Positions 27,587 to 36,975 of a stretch of 64,000 bases of DNA are shown here, piece by piece (the stretch's first letter is position 1; each line of letters opens with the position of its first letter). Location: positions 62,001 through 126,000 of the forward strand of contig NZ_CM011002.1 of the NCBI RefSeq assembly GCF_000158095.2, written 5' to 3'. Source of the DNA: Roseibium alexandrii DFL-11. Lineage in GTDB: Bacteria > Pseudomonadota > Alphaproteobacteria > Rhizobiales > Stappiaceae. A program made the translations under genes and the position numbers. Under the pieces are notes generated by a model that saw only the letters and a list, made by a program, of their open reading frames with translations, made no database searches and was not told the DNA's origin.

Positions 27587-27662
27587 ATTTTCTCCAAATT
27601 TCAAAAGTGTTCGAGATACTTAAACTGAATTCACGTGTTTCAGAGTTACTTTAATTATTCGG

Positions 27663-28712
27663 CTAGCTGTAAGCCCAGAACGCCACATGCTCATACTGAA
27701 AGCCGTTGGCTTGAAGTCCGACAATTTCAGCCTCGGATGTTGAAAGTGCATGCGATCCAGTTTCTGGATCATACAATCGGTGTACTGCGACCCGGCCAGC
27801 TCCACCTTCATCAAAGGCTTTAAAAACCGCGCCTTCATAACGGAAGTTAGCTAGGAAGCCGCTGTTATCTGGATTGTTGATAATGTAATCCCGTTCAGCT
27901 TCGCTATCAGTGAAAAAGTGACCGCCGGTGCTTTGGTTTAAGAACCTAAAGATGGCCTCAGCGTCCTGTTCTGTATTGTCCCATACATCTACCACGTTGA
28001 ATGGACGTCCTTGATAGGTGAAGTACGGAAGGTTGGTTTGCACACTTAGTGCTTCATCGACATTCGCGGTGTAGAAAAATGCGTCTGTACCTGTGTTGTA
28101 AAACCGGACCAGGTCTGTGCCTTGAGTGCCTGAAAAGTCAGGTAGAAACTCTGTAAACTCAGCTCCTGTTATTTCTGCTTCGCGCTGTGTGATGCTGGTT
28201 ACGTAATTTATCACGTCTGCTGCTGTTGCGCTGATACCCAATACTGTCGAGCCGTAAACATCAGTGCTGTAGTTTCCCAAGAAGTTAGGCGCCGATTGAA
28301 TAACGTTGTTCACCTGATCGTAGGTGAAAATGCCCTCGAAAAACTCAAAGTATTCGATCCGCTTTTCTGGATTAAACCAGTCCGCTACAGCGACAACATG
28401 TTGCGTTCTGTAATTTGCCACAAGCAGGTGCTGGTTATCTAGATATGCAACATACAGATCTGGATCTGAGAGGGTGGTGCCGATGGCGCGAACTATATCA
28501 GTACCGCCAGTGTCATGAATAAGAACGTATGCTCCATCAAAGACATTGTAGGTGTCATTACCAAGTCCACCTGACAACAGGCTGGCGTAGTTGTAATCGT
28601 ATGTCCAAAACGTGTCGTTGCCAGAAAGTCCATAATATTCGCGATAACTAGAGACAAAAAATGTATCGTCTACTAACTCACCTGAAATCTCGGGGTAACG
28701 CGGTACCGCCAT
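27663..28712 (-). CDS. Secreted protein with RTX-like motifs and DUF5648 repeats
   Basis: 349 residues from the ATG at 28712 (GGAG six bases upstream). No N-terminal signal peptide. Residues 25-70 contain calcium-type nonapeptide relatives (LSGNDTFWTY, LSGGLGNDTYNVF), suggesting type I secretion. Residues 200-349 hold three DUF5648 repeats: VRFYNTGTDAFFYTANVDEA, IFRFLNQSTGGHFFTDSEAE and VHRLYDPETGSHALSTSEAE. DUF5648 is a small beta-propeller-like repeat of secreted bacterial proteins, role unknown. A second DUF5648 protein is divergent across 590 bases. Confidence 0.8.
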   Translation of the reverse strand: MAVPRYPEISGELVDDTFFVSSYREYYGLSGNDTFWTYDYNYASLLSGGLGNDTYNVFDGAYVLIHDTGGTDIVRAIGTTLSDPDLYVAYLDNQHLLVANYRTQHVVAVADWFNPEKRIEYFEFFEGIFTYDQVNNVIQSAPNFLGNYSTDVYGSTVLGISATAADVINYVTSITQREAEITGAEFTEFLPDFSGTQGTDLVRFYNTGTDAFFYTANVDEALSVQTNLPYFTYQGRPFNVVDVWDNTEQDAEAIFRFLNQSTGGHFFTDSEAERDYIINNPDNSGFLANFRYEGAVFKAFDEGGAGRVAVHRLYDPETGSHALSTSEAEIVGLQANGFQYEHVAFWAYS

Positions 28713-29303
28713 CAAAAACTCCATTCCGACTATTAACACTATGCAGCAAAAATCGGGTTGCCTTCAGTCCGAAGCACCTTTTCGGGTAGTAATATATAAC
28801 CTGGGATTTACGTGTCACGATTTAAATTAAATCGTAGGTGGTGTTGATGAGGCAACCTCCATTGTTCCTAGTTTGCGGTTTTGGGGTATGCAATCTAGCT
28901 TGCGCGCAAACAGATGCTGTTGAAAAAGTAGCAGTAATGAACTGTGCAAGGCGTTTTTGAAATTCGTGCGGTCAATGTAGTTACGAAGGTGTTTTGACCT
29001 CAGTTATGATGGGTCAGCATTGCTTACCTATAAAGTGAGTACACCTATATAACACTTTTAGTCCGTCGCTGGCGAAGGCAGCGGGTATGAACGCGGAGCG
29101 CGTAGCGCGTAGCGTGAGCCTGCGAACCCGGAACGCTCATCAGTCCTTCCGAACAAGGATGTAAACAATCGCGAGCTAGCCCTTAGATCCATTACTCGTC
29201 GGCAAACAAAGTCATTTTTGAATGTCGCCAAATTTCCCAAGAAGCGTTTGGATTTGATGCTCGTTAAATGATATCCGCTGGATGATTGCAATTTTAGAAC
29301 GTA
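28713..29303. other. Divergent intergenic region between the DUF5648 genes
   Basis: About 590 bases. Near 29085-29115 there is a short tandem GCGTAGC motif (GAGCGCGTAGCGCGTAGCGTGAGC). Small open frames lack ribosome sites. It presumably holds promoters for both genes. Confidence 0.4.
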
Positions 29304-30200
29304 TTGAGAGTGTCATTGGAACAGACAGCAACGATTACCTACGAAGATATTCGGCCCCATCTAGTTTACGATTTGTCTAACTTTCGGTCAGACGGCTACC
29401 TTCAGATGACCGTTGCGCACGCCCTAGACGACGCTGTGACAAGCGCTGGTAAGGGGGGAGTTGCCGATGCTGTCAACGCCGCGTTCACAAACGAGTTGGG
29501 CGCTGACATCGGTTTGGTCTTTGAAAATGCGTTTACGAGCTTCCTGTCCGGGTTTGACGTGCCCCCTGGTGGTGGCGAGACCTTTGGGGGTGGACAGGTC
29601 CGAACTGTCCTTGAAAATGCAATAAATAGCATCTCTGACGCGCAGTATCAGGTGCTCGTGGCCGCCAGTGGTGGCGAACTTGGCATTTCAGCCATGAGCG
29701 GCATGATCAATACGTCTTCAAACCAACTTATATATGCACTTAGGGATCTGGCTGGTCCTGAGGGGGCTGTCTACCGTTTCTTCAATTCGGAAAGCGGGTC
29801 GCACTTCTACACAACTTCGGTGGAAGAGCGTGACGACATAGCCGCAAACTTGCCCCACATGGCGCTTGAGGGTCCAAGCTTCATTACCGACGCCTACTCA
29901 AGCACAGGTACTGCCTTGCACCGTTTCTACAACACTTTGACGGACGCGCACTTCTTTACAACGTCGGCAGATGAGAAAGCCTATGTTGAGGATAGCTTTC
30001 CGCAGTTTGTTTATGAAGGCGTTGCAACCTACGTGTACGCTGATCCGACCGGCACAAGCGACCAAGGCGTATTCCGGCTCTACAACGAAGACACTGGCAC
30101 ACATTTGTTTACGGCATCGGAGGCCGAGGCAGCCAACGTGCAAAACGTCCTCGGCTGGAAGCTAGAAAGCGTCAACGCTTTTTACGTTGAGCTGGCATAA
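29304..30200 (+). CDS. Three-repeat DUF5648 protein
   Basis: About 298 residues; the start is unclear (TTG at 29304, GTG at 29310, or a later ATG at 29406) and no ribosome site is convincing. Residues 150-295 carry three DUF5648 repeats, each with (R/F)FYN-tTg-HF(Y/F)T-s-E: VYRFFNSESGSHFYTTSVEE, LHRFYNTLTDAHFFTTSADE and VFRLYNEDTGTHLFTASEAE. Residues 1-145 are Ala/Gly-rich without a known domain. No signal peptide. Its repeats are closest to those of the divergent gene, so the two probably arose by duplication. It may be a type I or unconventional secreted adhesin-like protein; this is a guess. Confidence 0.78.
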   Translation: MRVSLEQTATITYEDIRPHLVYDLSNFRSDGYLQMTVAHALDDAVTSAGKGGVADAVNAAFTNELGADIGLVFENAFTSFLSGFDVPPGGGETFGGGQVRTVLENAINSISDAQYQVLVAASGGELGISAMSGMINTSSNQLIYALRDLAGPEGAVYRFFNSESGSHFYTTSVEERDDIAANLPHMALEGPSFITDAYSSTGTALHRFYNTLTDAHFFTTSADEKAYVEDSFPQFVYEGVATYVYADPTGTSDQGVFRLYNEDTGTHLFTASEAEAANVQNVLGWKLESVNAFYVELA

Positions 30201-30355
30201 CAACAAAAGCAGACTGGGCGTTTCGATTTTTCTTACCAAGTCCGGCTCATTTTCCGAAATTAGGCGCAATGCTGCTAAAGGTTTGGTTGTTTGAGCGCGT
30301 TGACCATGTGTAGTGCCAGAATGGGCTAGACCGGCCACACTGATCGCTTAGATCT

Positions 30356-30928
30356 TCACGTGTTGTCCGTGTTTCGGCTGTCAATGATTTCGAAATTGTT
30401 GGGGTGGTTCTTATGAATGTGTTGTACTTGTCTATAGGCTCTTCTGTGGTCATCTTTGCCGCACCAAATCATGTCCGCTGATAATTCTATCCAGCCTCGA
30501 CCCCAGTTTATTATGATGTTGTGTTCCTTTAGCAGTTTGATAGCGCGTTCAACGGTTGACGTGCTCATATTAAGAGCAGACGCAATTTCAGACTGAGTTA
30601 CACGCGCCCGGCACCCCACTACCGTCAGTCGGCCGATGATCTGTGTGTCCGTCCGTTCTATCTCTCGAAATTCTGACATGCGAAAATGAGACGCTATGAA
30701 CAGAAGTATGTCATTACCGTGATGTTTTGCTAGTGCGGCTGCGTGTTGCTGGAGAATGCGATTATAGTCATCGTACATACGATAATGTGGGACAAACGGT
30801 TCGTCTGCCGGGTAAACGGAAACCCTCACTGGTTGCCCAGAGACTGCTGAAGCCGCCAGCCCGCGGGCCACTTCGGTATTGGGTAGTCGAATTTCTGGAA
30901 CTAGGTCGGCGCGCTGTGGTCTAGGCAT
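30356..30928 (-). CDS. RepL-like winged-helix protein
   Basis: 190 residues from the ATG at 30928; a start at 30985 would run through the hairpin upstream. Residues 90-165 have a winged helix (CRARVTQSEIASALNMSTSTVERAIKLLKEHNIII) then GWIELSADMIWCGKDDHRRAY, like RepL-type replication proteins of small plasmids, whose wing is followed by a similar tyrosine/lysine segment. Position next to an integrase and an AlpA-like regulator fits a replication or control role in the island. Alternatively it is a repressor; the family assignment is tentative. Confidence 0.6.
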   Translation of the reverse strand: MPRPQRADLVPEIRLPNTEVARGLAASAVSGQPVRVSVYPADEPFVPHYRMYDDYNRILQQHAAALAKHHGNDILLFIASHFRMSEFREIERTDTQIIGRLTVVGCRARVTQSEIASALNMSTSTVERAIKLLKEHNIIINWGRGWIELSADMIWCGKDDHRRAYRQVQHIHKNHPNNFEIIDSRNTDNT

Positions 30929-30965
30929 TTTGCTTACCAAACAAGACAAAGGGAAGCGCTTCCGG

Positions 30966-31007
30966 AAAGGTACGAAACCCCGCATTTATGACGGGTTTCG
31001 TACCTTT
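30966..31007. promoter_or_regulatory. 15-bp inverted repeat upstream of the RepL-like gene
   Basis: AAAGGTACGAAACCC (30966-30980), 12-base loop, GGGTTTCGTACCTTT (30993-31007): a perfect 15-bp pair with a T-run beyond the right arm. It may be a terminator for rightward transcripts, an operator or part of an origin. A second shorter palindrome, AACCCTCA and TGAGGGGTT, follows at about 31018-31039. Confidence 0.6.
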
Positions 31008-31118
31008 TTCAGAACCAAAACCCTCATATGTGAGGGGTTGATCCGATGATTTTCTATATATTTCAGATACTTAAATCTCTATATATACAATACGGATCAT
31101 GGATTTGGTGATTTGGGA

Positions 31119-31346
31119 CTATATGGTGCTTGATATCTGGCAGGTCTCAAGCCAGCGCCTGAGGTCACCAGCGCGGTAGGCGACTAATTTACTGCCCATC
31201 TTGATGAAGCGCGGTCCTTGGCCTTCGTGAGCCCATCTAGCTAGGGTCTGGGGGGCGATGCCCAGATAGGCCTGAACATCTGCTCGGCGGATCAGTGTGT
31301 CGTCGTCAGAGGGCAGGGGGAGTAGGGCTGGATCGTGTGTATTCAT
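31119..31346 (-). CDS. AlpA/excisionase-like HTH protein
   Basis: 75 residues from the ATG at 31346, with GGAGAG seven bases upstream; an upstream in-frame start at 31394 is less likely. The single MerR-like helix-turn-helix (TLIRRADVQAYLGIAPQTLARWAHEG), GPRFIKMGSKLVAYRAGDLRRWLE is typical of AlpA/HTH_17 proteins, which regulate integrase or act as excision factors. It lies in the integrase operon. Confidence 0.8.
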   Translation of the reverse strand: MNTHDPALLPLPSDDDTLIRRADVQAYLGIAPQTLARWAHEGQGPRFIKMGSKLVAYRAGDLRRWLETCQISSTI

Positions 31347-31406
31347 GAGGAACTCTCCGGCAGTGGTTGACATCTTAAAGCTGCCAAATCTCACCAGATA
31401 ATTCGT

Positions 31407-31946
31407 CTATTGATTTCGATGCGTATTTTTCTGTTTATTGAGGTTCAACAAGTTTTTTAGCCACTTAACACGTTGTGCCTTTGTCCCGCTGAATATCAGT
31501 TCAGAGGCAATCCGAAACTCACCGCAGATGATCGCGTAGCAAATTTTTTGATAGGACAGTTTTTCGTTGGGGTCGATATTAGGGAAATGTTCGAGACGGT
31601 GTCTGTAGTTATGAAACTTGCTTTCTAGTGAAGCAAAAACTGGATCATCGGTCGAGCATTGCATTTCTTCCCAATAAGGAAGTTGGCCTGTTTTTAGAAA
31701 CGCGTCTTTTGCATTGTAGAAAAGTGCAGATCGCCAGCTTTCGTTCTTTCGCCGGTTGGATATTGTTGTCTCGAATACCTCGATTACCACCGGTGCTCGA
31801 TTACTGCCAGATACCCCTTGCGCATCTTCAAGAGTGAAGTCATCCGAACGATATCGTCCTAGTTTTTCCTCCAAGCGATCGATCAGATAGGCCTCGACCT
31901 CTTCAATTGTAGCCGTTTCGGGATCAGGTTTAGATGTGTCACTCAT
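31407..31946 (-). CDS. Hypothetical protein downstream of integrase
   Basis: 179 residues, start ATG at 31946 overlapping the integrase stop by eight bases. It is acidic at the N-terminus (SKPDPETATIEEVEAYLIDRLEEKL) and helical, with a C-terminal basic tail (KWLKNLLNLNKQKNTHRNQ). No signal, membrane segment or recognised domain. Co-translated with the integrase, so probably an element-maintenance gene; function unknown. Confidence 0.6.
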   Translation of the reverse strand: MSDTSKPDPETATIEEVEAYLIDRLEEKLGRYRSDDFTLEDAQGVSGSNRAPVVIEVFETTISNRRKNESWRSALFYNAKDAFLKTGQLPYWEEMQCSTDDPVFASLESKFHNYRHRLEHFPNIDPNEKLSYQKICYAIICGEFRIASELIFSGTKAQRVKWLKNLLNLNKQKNTHRNQ

Positions 31947-33132
31947 CGGAGATCTCTCTCAGTCTCTTCGCCCAATCGTCCAGCGCCCGTTTTCGGTCGT
32001 CCAAAAACTCATGTCGCTGGTATACCGCAGCAACACCGCTGATAGCGCCGGTCTTGTGATTGAGGATTGCATCAGCAACATGATGCCAAACGCCCATTGC
32101 TGCCATCTGCGTTACGACTGTGCGGCGAATGTCATGAATGCGCCAGTCAGTAACGCCGGATAATTCATCAAGCTGCTTCTTTGCTTTTGAGAACCCACTG
32201 ATGCTCGTTTTACCGTTTGTTGTAAAAACCAGATCGCTCTCGGTTCCATTAGCGTTTGCGAATTTGGGAATTGATTGCAACACGTCCAACGAAGCTTGCG
32301 ACAAATGAACGACATGTGCTTTGCCGTTCTTCGCTCGCTCTGCTGGAATTGTCCATGTTGCGCTATCGAGGTTGATCTCACTCCATCGCATGCCAGAAAC
32401 TTCGCCGCGTCGTTGCGCTGTAAGAAAAAGCAATTTCACATAATACCCAAACGGAAAGCCCATCTTATCTGTGGCATTCAAGATTGCTGCGAGCTCGGCG
32501 GTATCTAGTGCGCGATCGCGGGAAACCTCTTTTTTAGGAGCGGCGACGTTTGCAGCAGGGCTGGTTTCGATTACCCCACGACCAACACACCAGTTTAGAA
32601 ACTTGCGAACTGCAGCCAGTGTTCTGTTTGCTGTTGTATGCGCACCTCGACCTGACACTCTATCAACGATGCTGATGATGTCGTGCTTGGTCACGTCGTG
32701 GATGGACTTGTTGCCAATAACAGGGATCACGTCGTGATCAAGCAGCCGCGTTGTCTCACGTGCGGATCGGTTTTGTGAGACGTGCTTTTCGATAAACTGA
32801 CTGACCAGGTCTTTGGTTAAATCGTTCAATTGCTTGGCGCGTTCGGCTTTCTGCTGAGCACCAAGGTCGATGCCCTGAGCACTGTTGTGGATCACATCAA
32901 GGGCTGCGTCGCGTGCCTGTTGGACTGTAAAGTCTCCGTACTTGCCAATCGTGTATTTCTTGGCTGCGCCTTTGTGGCCCTTAGGTCGATGTTGAACGAT
33001 GAACACCTTGCGGCCTTTAGGTGTCACTTTCACCCCGAACCCCTTGAGTACGGTGTCCCAGTGCACGACGTCCCGAGGGCCAGGAATTATCCCTTCCACA
33101 ACTGATTTGGTGAGTTTTCTTGGTTCGGCCAT
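31939..33132 (-). CDS. int: Tyrosine site-specific integrase (P4/DUF4102 type)
   Basis: 397 residues from the ATG at 33132 (a longer start at 33189 lacks support). An N-terminal DUF4102-like arm-binding domain (LKGFGVKVTPKGRKVFIVQHR, GKYGDFTVQQARDAA) precedes a core-binding domain and the catalytic domain with R (QRRGEVSGMRW), H-x-x-R (DWRIHDIRR), H (ILNHKTG) and the nucleophile Tyr in AVYQRHEF. This type inserts elements into tRNA genes. It sits 160 bases from the right attachment repeat, reading into the island, and would recombine the two 45-bp repeats. Confidence 0.95.
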   Translation of the reverse strand: MAEPRKLTKSVVEGIIPGPRDVVHWDTVLKGFGVKVTPKGRKVFIVQHRPKGHKGAAKKYTIGKYGDFTVQQARDAALDVIHNSAQGIDLGAQQKAERAKQLNDLTKDLVSQFIEKHVSQNRSARETTRLLDHDVIPVIGNKSIHDVTKHDIISIVDRVSGRGAHTTANRTLAAVRKFLNWCVGRGVIETSPAANVAAPKKEVSRDRALDTAELAAILNATDKMGFPFGYYVKLLFLTAQRRGEVSGMRWSEINLDSATWTIPAERAKNGKAHVVHLSQASLDVLQSIPKFANANGTESDLVFTTNGKTSISGFSKAKKQLDELSGVTDWRIHDIRRTVVTQMAAMGVWHHVADAILNHKTGAISGVAAVYQRHEFLDDRKRALDDWAKRLREISDE

Positions 33133-33292
33133 TGCTGCGCCTCGTTTGCTGCCTAGATGAGATATAGGCAGCAAAATAGAGGAATGCAATGCATCGCACA
33201 GGAATGGTGTGGACTGGAGTTTCTAGCTATCTATCTGTAAATGCGTACTTATAGGAAGCTAGTGAGCCTCGGTGGAACTAAGTAGCACCAGT

Positions 33293-33337
33293 CTCTTAAT
33301 CAGCGGGTCTGGGGTTCGAGCCCCCACTCACCCACCA
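33293..33337 (+). repeat. Right attachment repeat (attR)
   Basis: 45 bases identical to the 3' end of tRNA-Lys at 20376-20420. The upstream tRNA half is absent, so this is the residual end of the insertion and not a tRNA gene. Confidence 0.92.
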
Positions 33338-33388
33338 AAATTCCCATGACGACCAAACCAAACTGGGCCGGTTTAAACGCTGCTCACA

Positions 33389-33913
33389 TCAGCTGGTGGT
33401 GATCTCCACAGTCTTTTGCTTCAATGCATCCCAGTCTGTGAATTCGCGCGTGTCTGAAAGATCTTCATCAAAATGAGCCGCCAGATCCCCTTCCAGCAAG
33501 GCCGATTTTTGAAACCAGTCGTAAATCCCCGGTTTGATTGCTCCGGCGGTCAGGAGCGTATGCGTCGGTTGCCACTCCGTTGTTTCCAGAAACGTGTCCA
33601 CATATCCTTGGGCTTCGCTCTGGGTGTCTGGAAATGCTGCTGCAAGGCTCACGGACACCAGGAGACTCGGCAATTTGTTTAACCGTTCGCGATTAGCGTA
33701 AACGAATAGCTGAAGATCTGGTTGGTGCTTGCCAGAGTGTACAGACCCTGCGACGATAACGTGGTCATAGTCTGTGATTGTGAGCCCGTCAGAAACATCG
33801 CCGACGTTGTGGAACCGAACCTGGTGACCGGAATTGGTCAGTAATCCGGCCATGAATTTGGCAATCTTGTTCGTTTGCCCTTCGGTGCTTGCATAGACAA
33901 TCAGAAACTTCAC
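33389..33913 (-). CDS. Flavodoxin-domain protein, HemG-like
   Basis: 174 residues from the GTG at 33913, preceded by GGGGG and giving MKFLIVYASTEGQT, the usual family opening; the frame extends to a GTG at 33934. STEGQTNKIA is the FMN phosphate loop, and VIVAGSVHSGKHQPDLQLFV and VSVSLAAAFPDTQSEAQGYV follow the protoporphyrinogen-oxidase (HemG) pattern. HemG oxidises protoporphyrinogen IX with quinone; alternatively it is a general flavodoxin-like reductase. Single gene, first chromosomal gene right of the island. Confidence 0.82.
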   Translation of the reverse strand: MKFLIVYASTEGQTNKIAKFMAGLLTNSGHQVRFHNVGDVSDGLTITDYDHVIVAGSVHSGKHQPDLQLFVYANRERLNKLPSLLVSVSLAAAFPDTQSEAQGYVDTFLETTEWQPTHTLLTAGAIKPGIYDWFQKSALLEGDLAAHFDEDLSDTREFTDWDALKQKTVEITTS

Positions 33914-34160
33914 GGCTGCCCCCATTGCTTTCACTCGATGATCGAGGCTAGCACGGCGGGGTTTTGCCGTTCGTCCGCATTTTCACGTGCTTTTTAGTGC
34001 CCGGTTGCGGCAAATCGCCTTACTTAAAAGTGACAGCTCCTGCATGCTGGATCAGGATTGTTGCGGGGGGATAAAAAATCAGCCGGTGTTAGCTAAAATG
34101 CGGTCGTTAGGCTTGTATGGTCGTGTTTGAGTGAATAGCTGCCAGGCGAAGGAGCTGCTC

Positions 34161-35168
34161 ATGCATAAGTTTTCCCTGCTCGATCTGTCGCCCATTCCGG
34201 AGGGCAAAACGGCAGCCGATGCGCTAAACAACTCGGTAGTGCTTGCCCAATTGGCTGAGAACAATGGTTTTCACCGGTTTTGGCTTGCAGAGCACCATAA
34301 TATGCCCGGGATCGCCAGTGCGGCGACCGCTGTTGTGATCGGACATGTCGCTGGGGCGACCTGCACCATCCGGGTTGGTGCCGGTGGGATCATGCTGCCC
34401 AATCATGCTCCGCTTGTCGTCGCAGAACAGTTCGGCACGCTGGCAACGCTTTATCCGGGCCGGATAGATCTGGGCTTGGGAAGGGCGCCTGGAACAGATA
34501 TGGCAACGGCGCGCGCTTTGCGGCGGCATATGGCTCCGGACGACACCTTTCCCCAAGACGTTCAAGAGTTGCTCGCCTATTTCGCAGACGAGGCAGAAAG
34601 CGGACGTGTCCGCGCAATTCCGGGTGCGGGCACACATGTTCCGGTCTGGATCCTTGGCTCTAGCCTTTATGGGGCTCAGCTGGCAGCGCACTATGGTTTG
34701 CCTTATGCGTTTGCTTCGCACTTCGCGCCAGACATGCTGGAAGAGGCGCTTACCATCTACCGGGCGCAGTTCCAGCCGTCGCGATATCTGGATCAGCCTT
34801 ATGCCGTGATGGCCGCTGGTGTCTGTGCGGCGGCGAGCGATGAAGAGGCACAGTACCTGCGGTCCTCGCAATATCTTGCGTTTGCGCGCCTTAGGACCGG
34901 GTGGCCAGGCAAATTACCGTATCCGGTAGAGGATTTGTCTCCAGAAATTCCGGCGCCGGTTCTTGCGCAGGTGAAACATGCGCTCTCCTGTTCTGCCACG
35001 GGGTCTCCGGATACAGTCCATGTTCAGATTCAGAATCTGCTGGATCGTTATAAGCCAGATGAATTGATGGTCACCGGCATGATTCATGATCACAAGGCGC
35101 GTCTCCGGTCTTTTGAAATCGCAGGTGCTGCCTTGCGGGATTTACAAGTTAAACCGCAGGCCGCTTAG
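34161..35168 (+). CDS. LLM-class flavin-dependent oxidoreductase
   Basis: 335 residues from the ATG at 34161, with GAAGGAG six bases upstream (the upstream in-frame start at 34131 lacks one). A luciferase-like TIM barrel: [13 protein letters not shown] at the start, [37 protein letters not shown] and [12 protein letters not shown], and the C-terminal [19 protein letters not shown]. This matches the alkane-monooxygenase-like subgroup often annotated as MsnO8. Substrate unknown. Confidence 0.92.
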   Translation: MHKFSLLDLSPIPEGKTAADALNNSVVLAQLAENNGFHRFWLAEHHNMPGIASAATAVVIGHVAGATCTIRVGAGGIMLPNHAPLVVAEQFGTLATLYPGRIDLGLGRAPGTDMATARALRRHMAPDDTFPQDVQELLAYFADEAESGRVRAIPGAGTHVPVWILGSSLYGAQLAAHYGLPYAFASHFAPDMLEEALTIYRAQFQPSRYLDQPYAVMAAGVCAAASDEEAQYLRSSQYLAFARLRTGWPGKLPYPVEDLSPEIPAPVLAQVKHALSCSATGSPDTVHVQIQNLLDRYKPDELMVTGMIHDHKARLRSFEIAGAALRDLQVKPQAA

Positions 35169-35210
35169 GTGCAGGATGTAAGAGGCTCATGGTTTTGTGC
35201 CCCGCCGCAG

Positions 35211-35978
35211 CTAGTTTTCTAGGTTCAGGGCTGTGCTTTTCACGCGGTCAGAAGCCTCATGTATCTGAAGGACCCGGATCAGGCTGAAAACCCTTTCAAA
35301 TCCGGATGAGGACTTGAATTTAAGCACAAGGCGCTGCTGAGTGATATTCGGGACCTTCGGTCCGAGGAGCGGTCCTGTTCTTTGAATGTCAAAGGACGGT
35401 TCCCCCGCAATTGCCATATGATAGGCATCCGTTGCCGCCGCCACGTATTTTTCCGGCAGCACATCAACAACCGGACGATTGTTCGAAATCGCAGCCGGAA
35501 ACATCCTGCGGAACGTGCTGTCGCGCCCGGCAAAGGTCAACTCAGGCACTTTGCCTGCATCGGCTTCGGGCAAGGTGAGAATAAACTTTGAGGAGAGTTT
35601 CGTCAGGCGGTCATCGTTTTGAATGACGCCTTTGTTTTCGTGCCAGAGATTGAAAAGAAATTTTTCCTCATCGCCGGCCAGGCCACTTTCGACGGCTTCG
35701 ATTGGCATTGGCTTAATGAAATAAGGTTCATTGCCGCACAACAGCAACTGATCTCTTGGAGGCAAAAGCCTGTTCTGCTCAGCAGCAACGGCAATTATAT
35801 CATCATGGGCTGCTTTTGCCAGCAAGGCCTGTTGTTCTTCCGACAGGTGGCTTGTGCGGTTGTGTGAGAAAAGCAACTGACAATAAAAGTCCAGAAGATA
35901 AAGGCAATCACATTTGGCCGCGATGTGGAACAATTGCAAAAACGAGGGTTTGTTCGGGGTAGGCCGGTCTGGATACAT
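35211..35978 (-). CDS. PAS-like sensor protein
   Basis: 255 residues. The C-terminal half (GRDSTFRRMFPAAISNNRPV, then YVAAATDAYHMAIAGEPSFDIQRTG and QRLVLKFKSSSGFERVFSLIRV) follows the strand and helix order of stand-alone PAS_5-type domains common in this class. The N-terminal 120 residues are helical with no known domain. No output domain, so it is probably a small signalling partner. Located 315 bases ahead of the R-body locus, on the opposite strand; a regulatory link is possible but unproven. Confidence 0.6.
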   Translation of the reverse strand: MYPDRPTPNKPSFLQLFHIAAKCDCLYLLDFYCQLLFSHNRTSHLSEEQQALLAKAAHDDIIAVAAEQNRLLPPRDQLLLCGNEPYFIKPMPIEAVESGLAGDEEKFLFNLWHENKGVIQNDDRLTKLSSKFILTLPEADAGKVPELTFAGRDSTFRRMFPAAISNNRPVVDVLPEKYVAAATDAYHMAIAGEPSFDIQRTGPLLGPKVPNITQQRLVLKFKSSSGFERVFSLIRVLQIHEASDRVKSTALNLEN

Positions 35979-36292
35979 TGCCTGTTTCTCTCATTCGTAA
36001 TCTGCGTTTCTGCTGATTACGCTGCTGTTCCTACAATGTCCTGTGTCATCGCTTAAATCGCTAAACGCTATTTAAGGTTGTATTCGCGGTTGTGCTGCGA
36101 TGTTCGTATGCTAAACTGCATAATGAAACTCACATATCTTAATACAATGAAAACATGATGTTGTTGGCGATATTATGATTTGAGGCAAGCCTTTTCCGAG
36201 AAAATCTCAAAAAACAGGTCACAAGAAAAAATTCCTAGCGTCCTTGGGTTGTGTGAACAAAACGGGTTCAAAGTGCGAAACGGAGACGCCGT
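35979..36292. other. Divergent intergenic region ahead of the R-body locus
   Basis: 314 bases, AT-rich around 36100-36190. No gene or RNA recognised. It presumably carries the sigma-factor promoter. Confidence 0.45.
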
Positions 36293-36898
36293 ATGACAGG
36301 CCAGAACGCACAGGTGTTGAGGTGGAATGGTCCAGCGCAAAGCCTTTGGATGAGCTGGATTGACGATGGGCAGGTGCTGCGCCGCAGAGCTCTTCGCCTG
36401 ACCCGCGGTGATCGGGAGGCGGCTGAGGATTTGTTGTCGGCGACTTTGATTAAGGCGGTTAGCCACGTTGAGCGGCACCATACGGCTATTCGTGAACCGC
36501 GGGCTTTCCTGCTGTTTGCGATGAAGAACGAATATATCAGCCGTTTGCGTAAGGAGACGTCGGAACGCCAGGTTCGTGATTTCGGAGCTGACATCTATCA
36601 GGATCACAAAGCTGATCTTGCAGACAGGCAGCCGGATCAGGAGAACACATTGCGGCATCAGGATGCATTGCGGGCTGTTCTGGCGGCAGTTGATGCCTTG
36701 ACACCAGAATTCAAACGCATTTTCCGGCTGAGGTTCTGCGAAGAGTGCACCTACAAGGAAATTGCCGTGACCATGGCCATTTCGGAACCGCTTGCCCGCA
36801 AGCGTGTCCAGCACCTTCGTCAGCATTTGCGCGAGGCCGTTGGGGAAGACAATGCGCCTGGCAAACAAACCCGCCCAGTGTCACAGGCGATGCAATGA
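36293..36898 (+). CDS. Sigma-70 family (ECF-type) RNA polymerase sigma factor of the R-body locus
   Basis: 201 residues. Region 2 is LRRRALRLTRGDREAAEDLLSATLIKA with the helix AFLLFAMKNEYISRLRKE; region 4 is LDALTPEFKRIFRLRFCEECTYKEIAVTMAISEPLARKRVQHLRQHL. Region 3 is missing, as in ECF sigmas. ATG at 36293 follows GGAGACG. R-body operons often carry their own sigma factor; here it is 77 bases ahead of the first RebB gene. No anti-sigma gene is seen. Probably turns on the locus. Confidence 0.88.
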   Translation: MTGQNAQVLRWNGPAQSLWMSWIDDGQVLRRRALRLTRGDREAAEDLLSATLIKAVSHVERHHTAIREPRAFLLFAMKNEYISRLRKETSERQVRDFGADIYQDHKADLADRQPDQENTLRHQDALRAVLAAVDALTPEFKRIFRLRFCEECTYKEIAVTMAISEPLARKRVQHLRQHLREAVGEDNAPGKQTRPVSQAMQ

Positions 36899-36975
36899 AG
36901 CGTCCACTCTCCTGACGGCTCGTACCGGATACACAGGCCGATTGGATCGCGATCAACACGGAACTGGATGAAGAG

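Noticed and set aside
29058..29291. Leftward 77-residue open frame
   Set aside because: Runs through short GCGTAGC repeats, no start signal, not protein-like.
33293..33337. Second tRNA-Lys gene
   Set aside because: Only the 3' 45 bases are present; the D arm and acceptor 5' strand are missing, so it is an attachment repeat.
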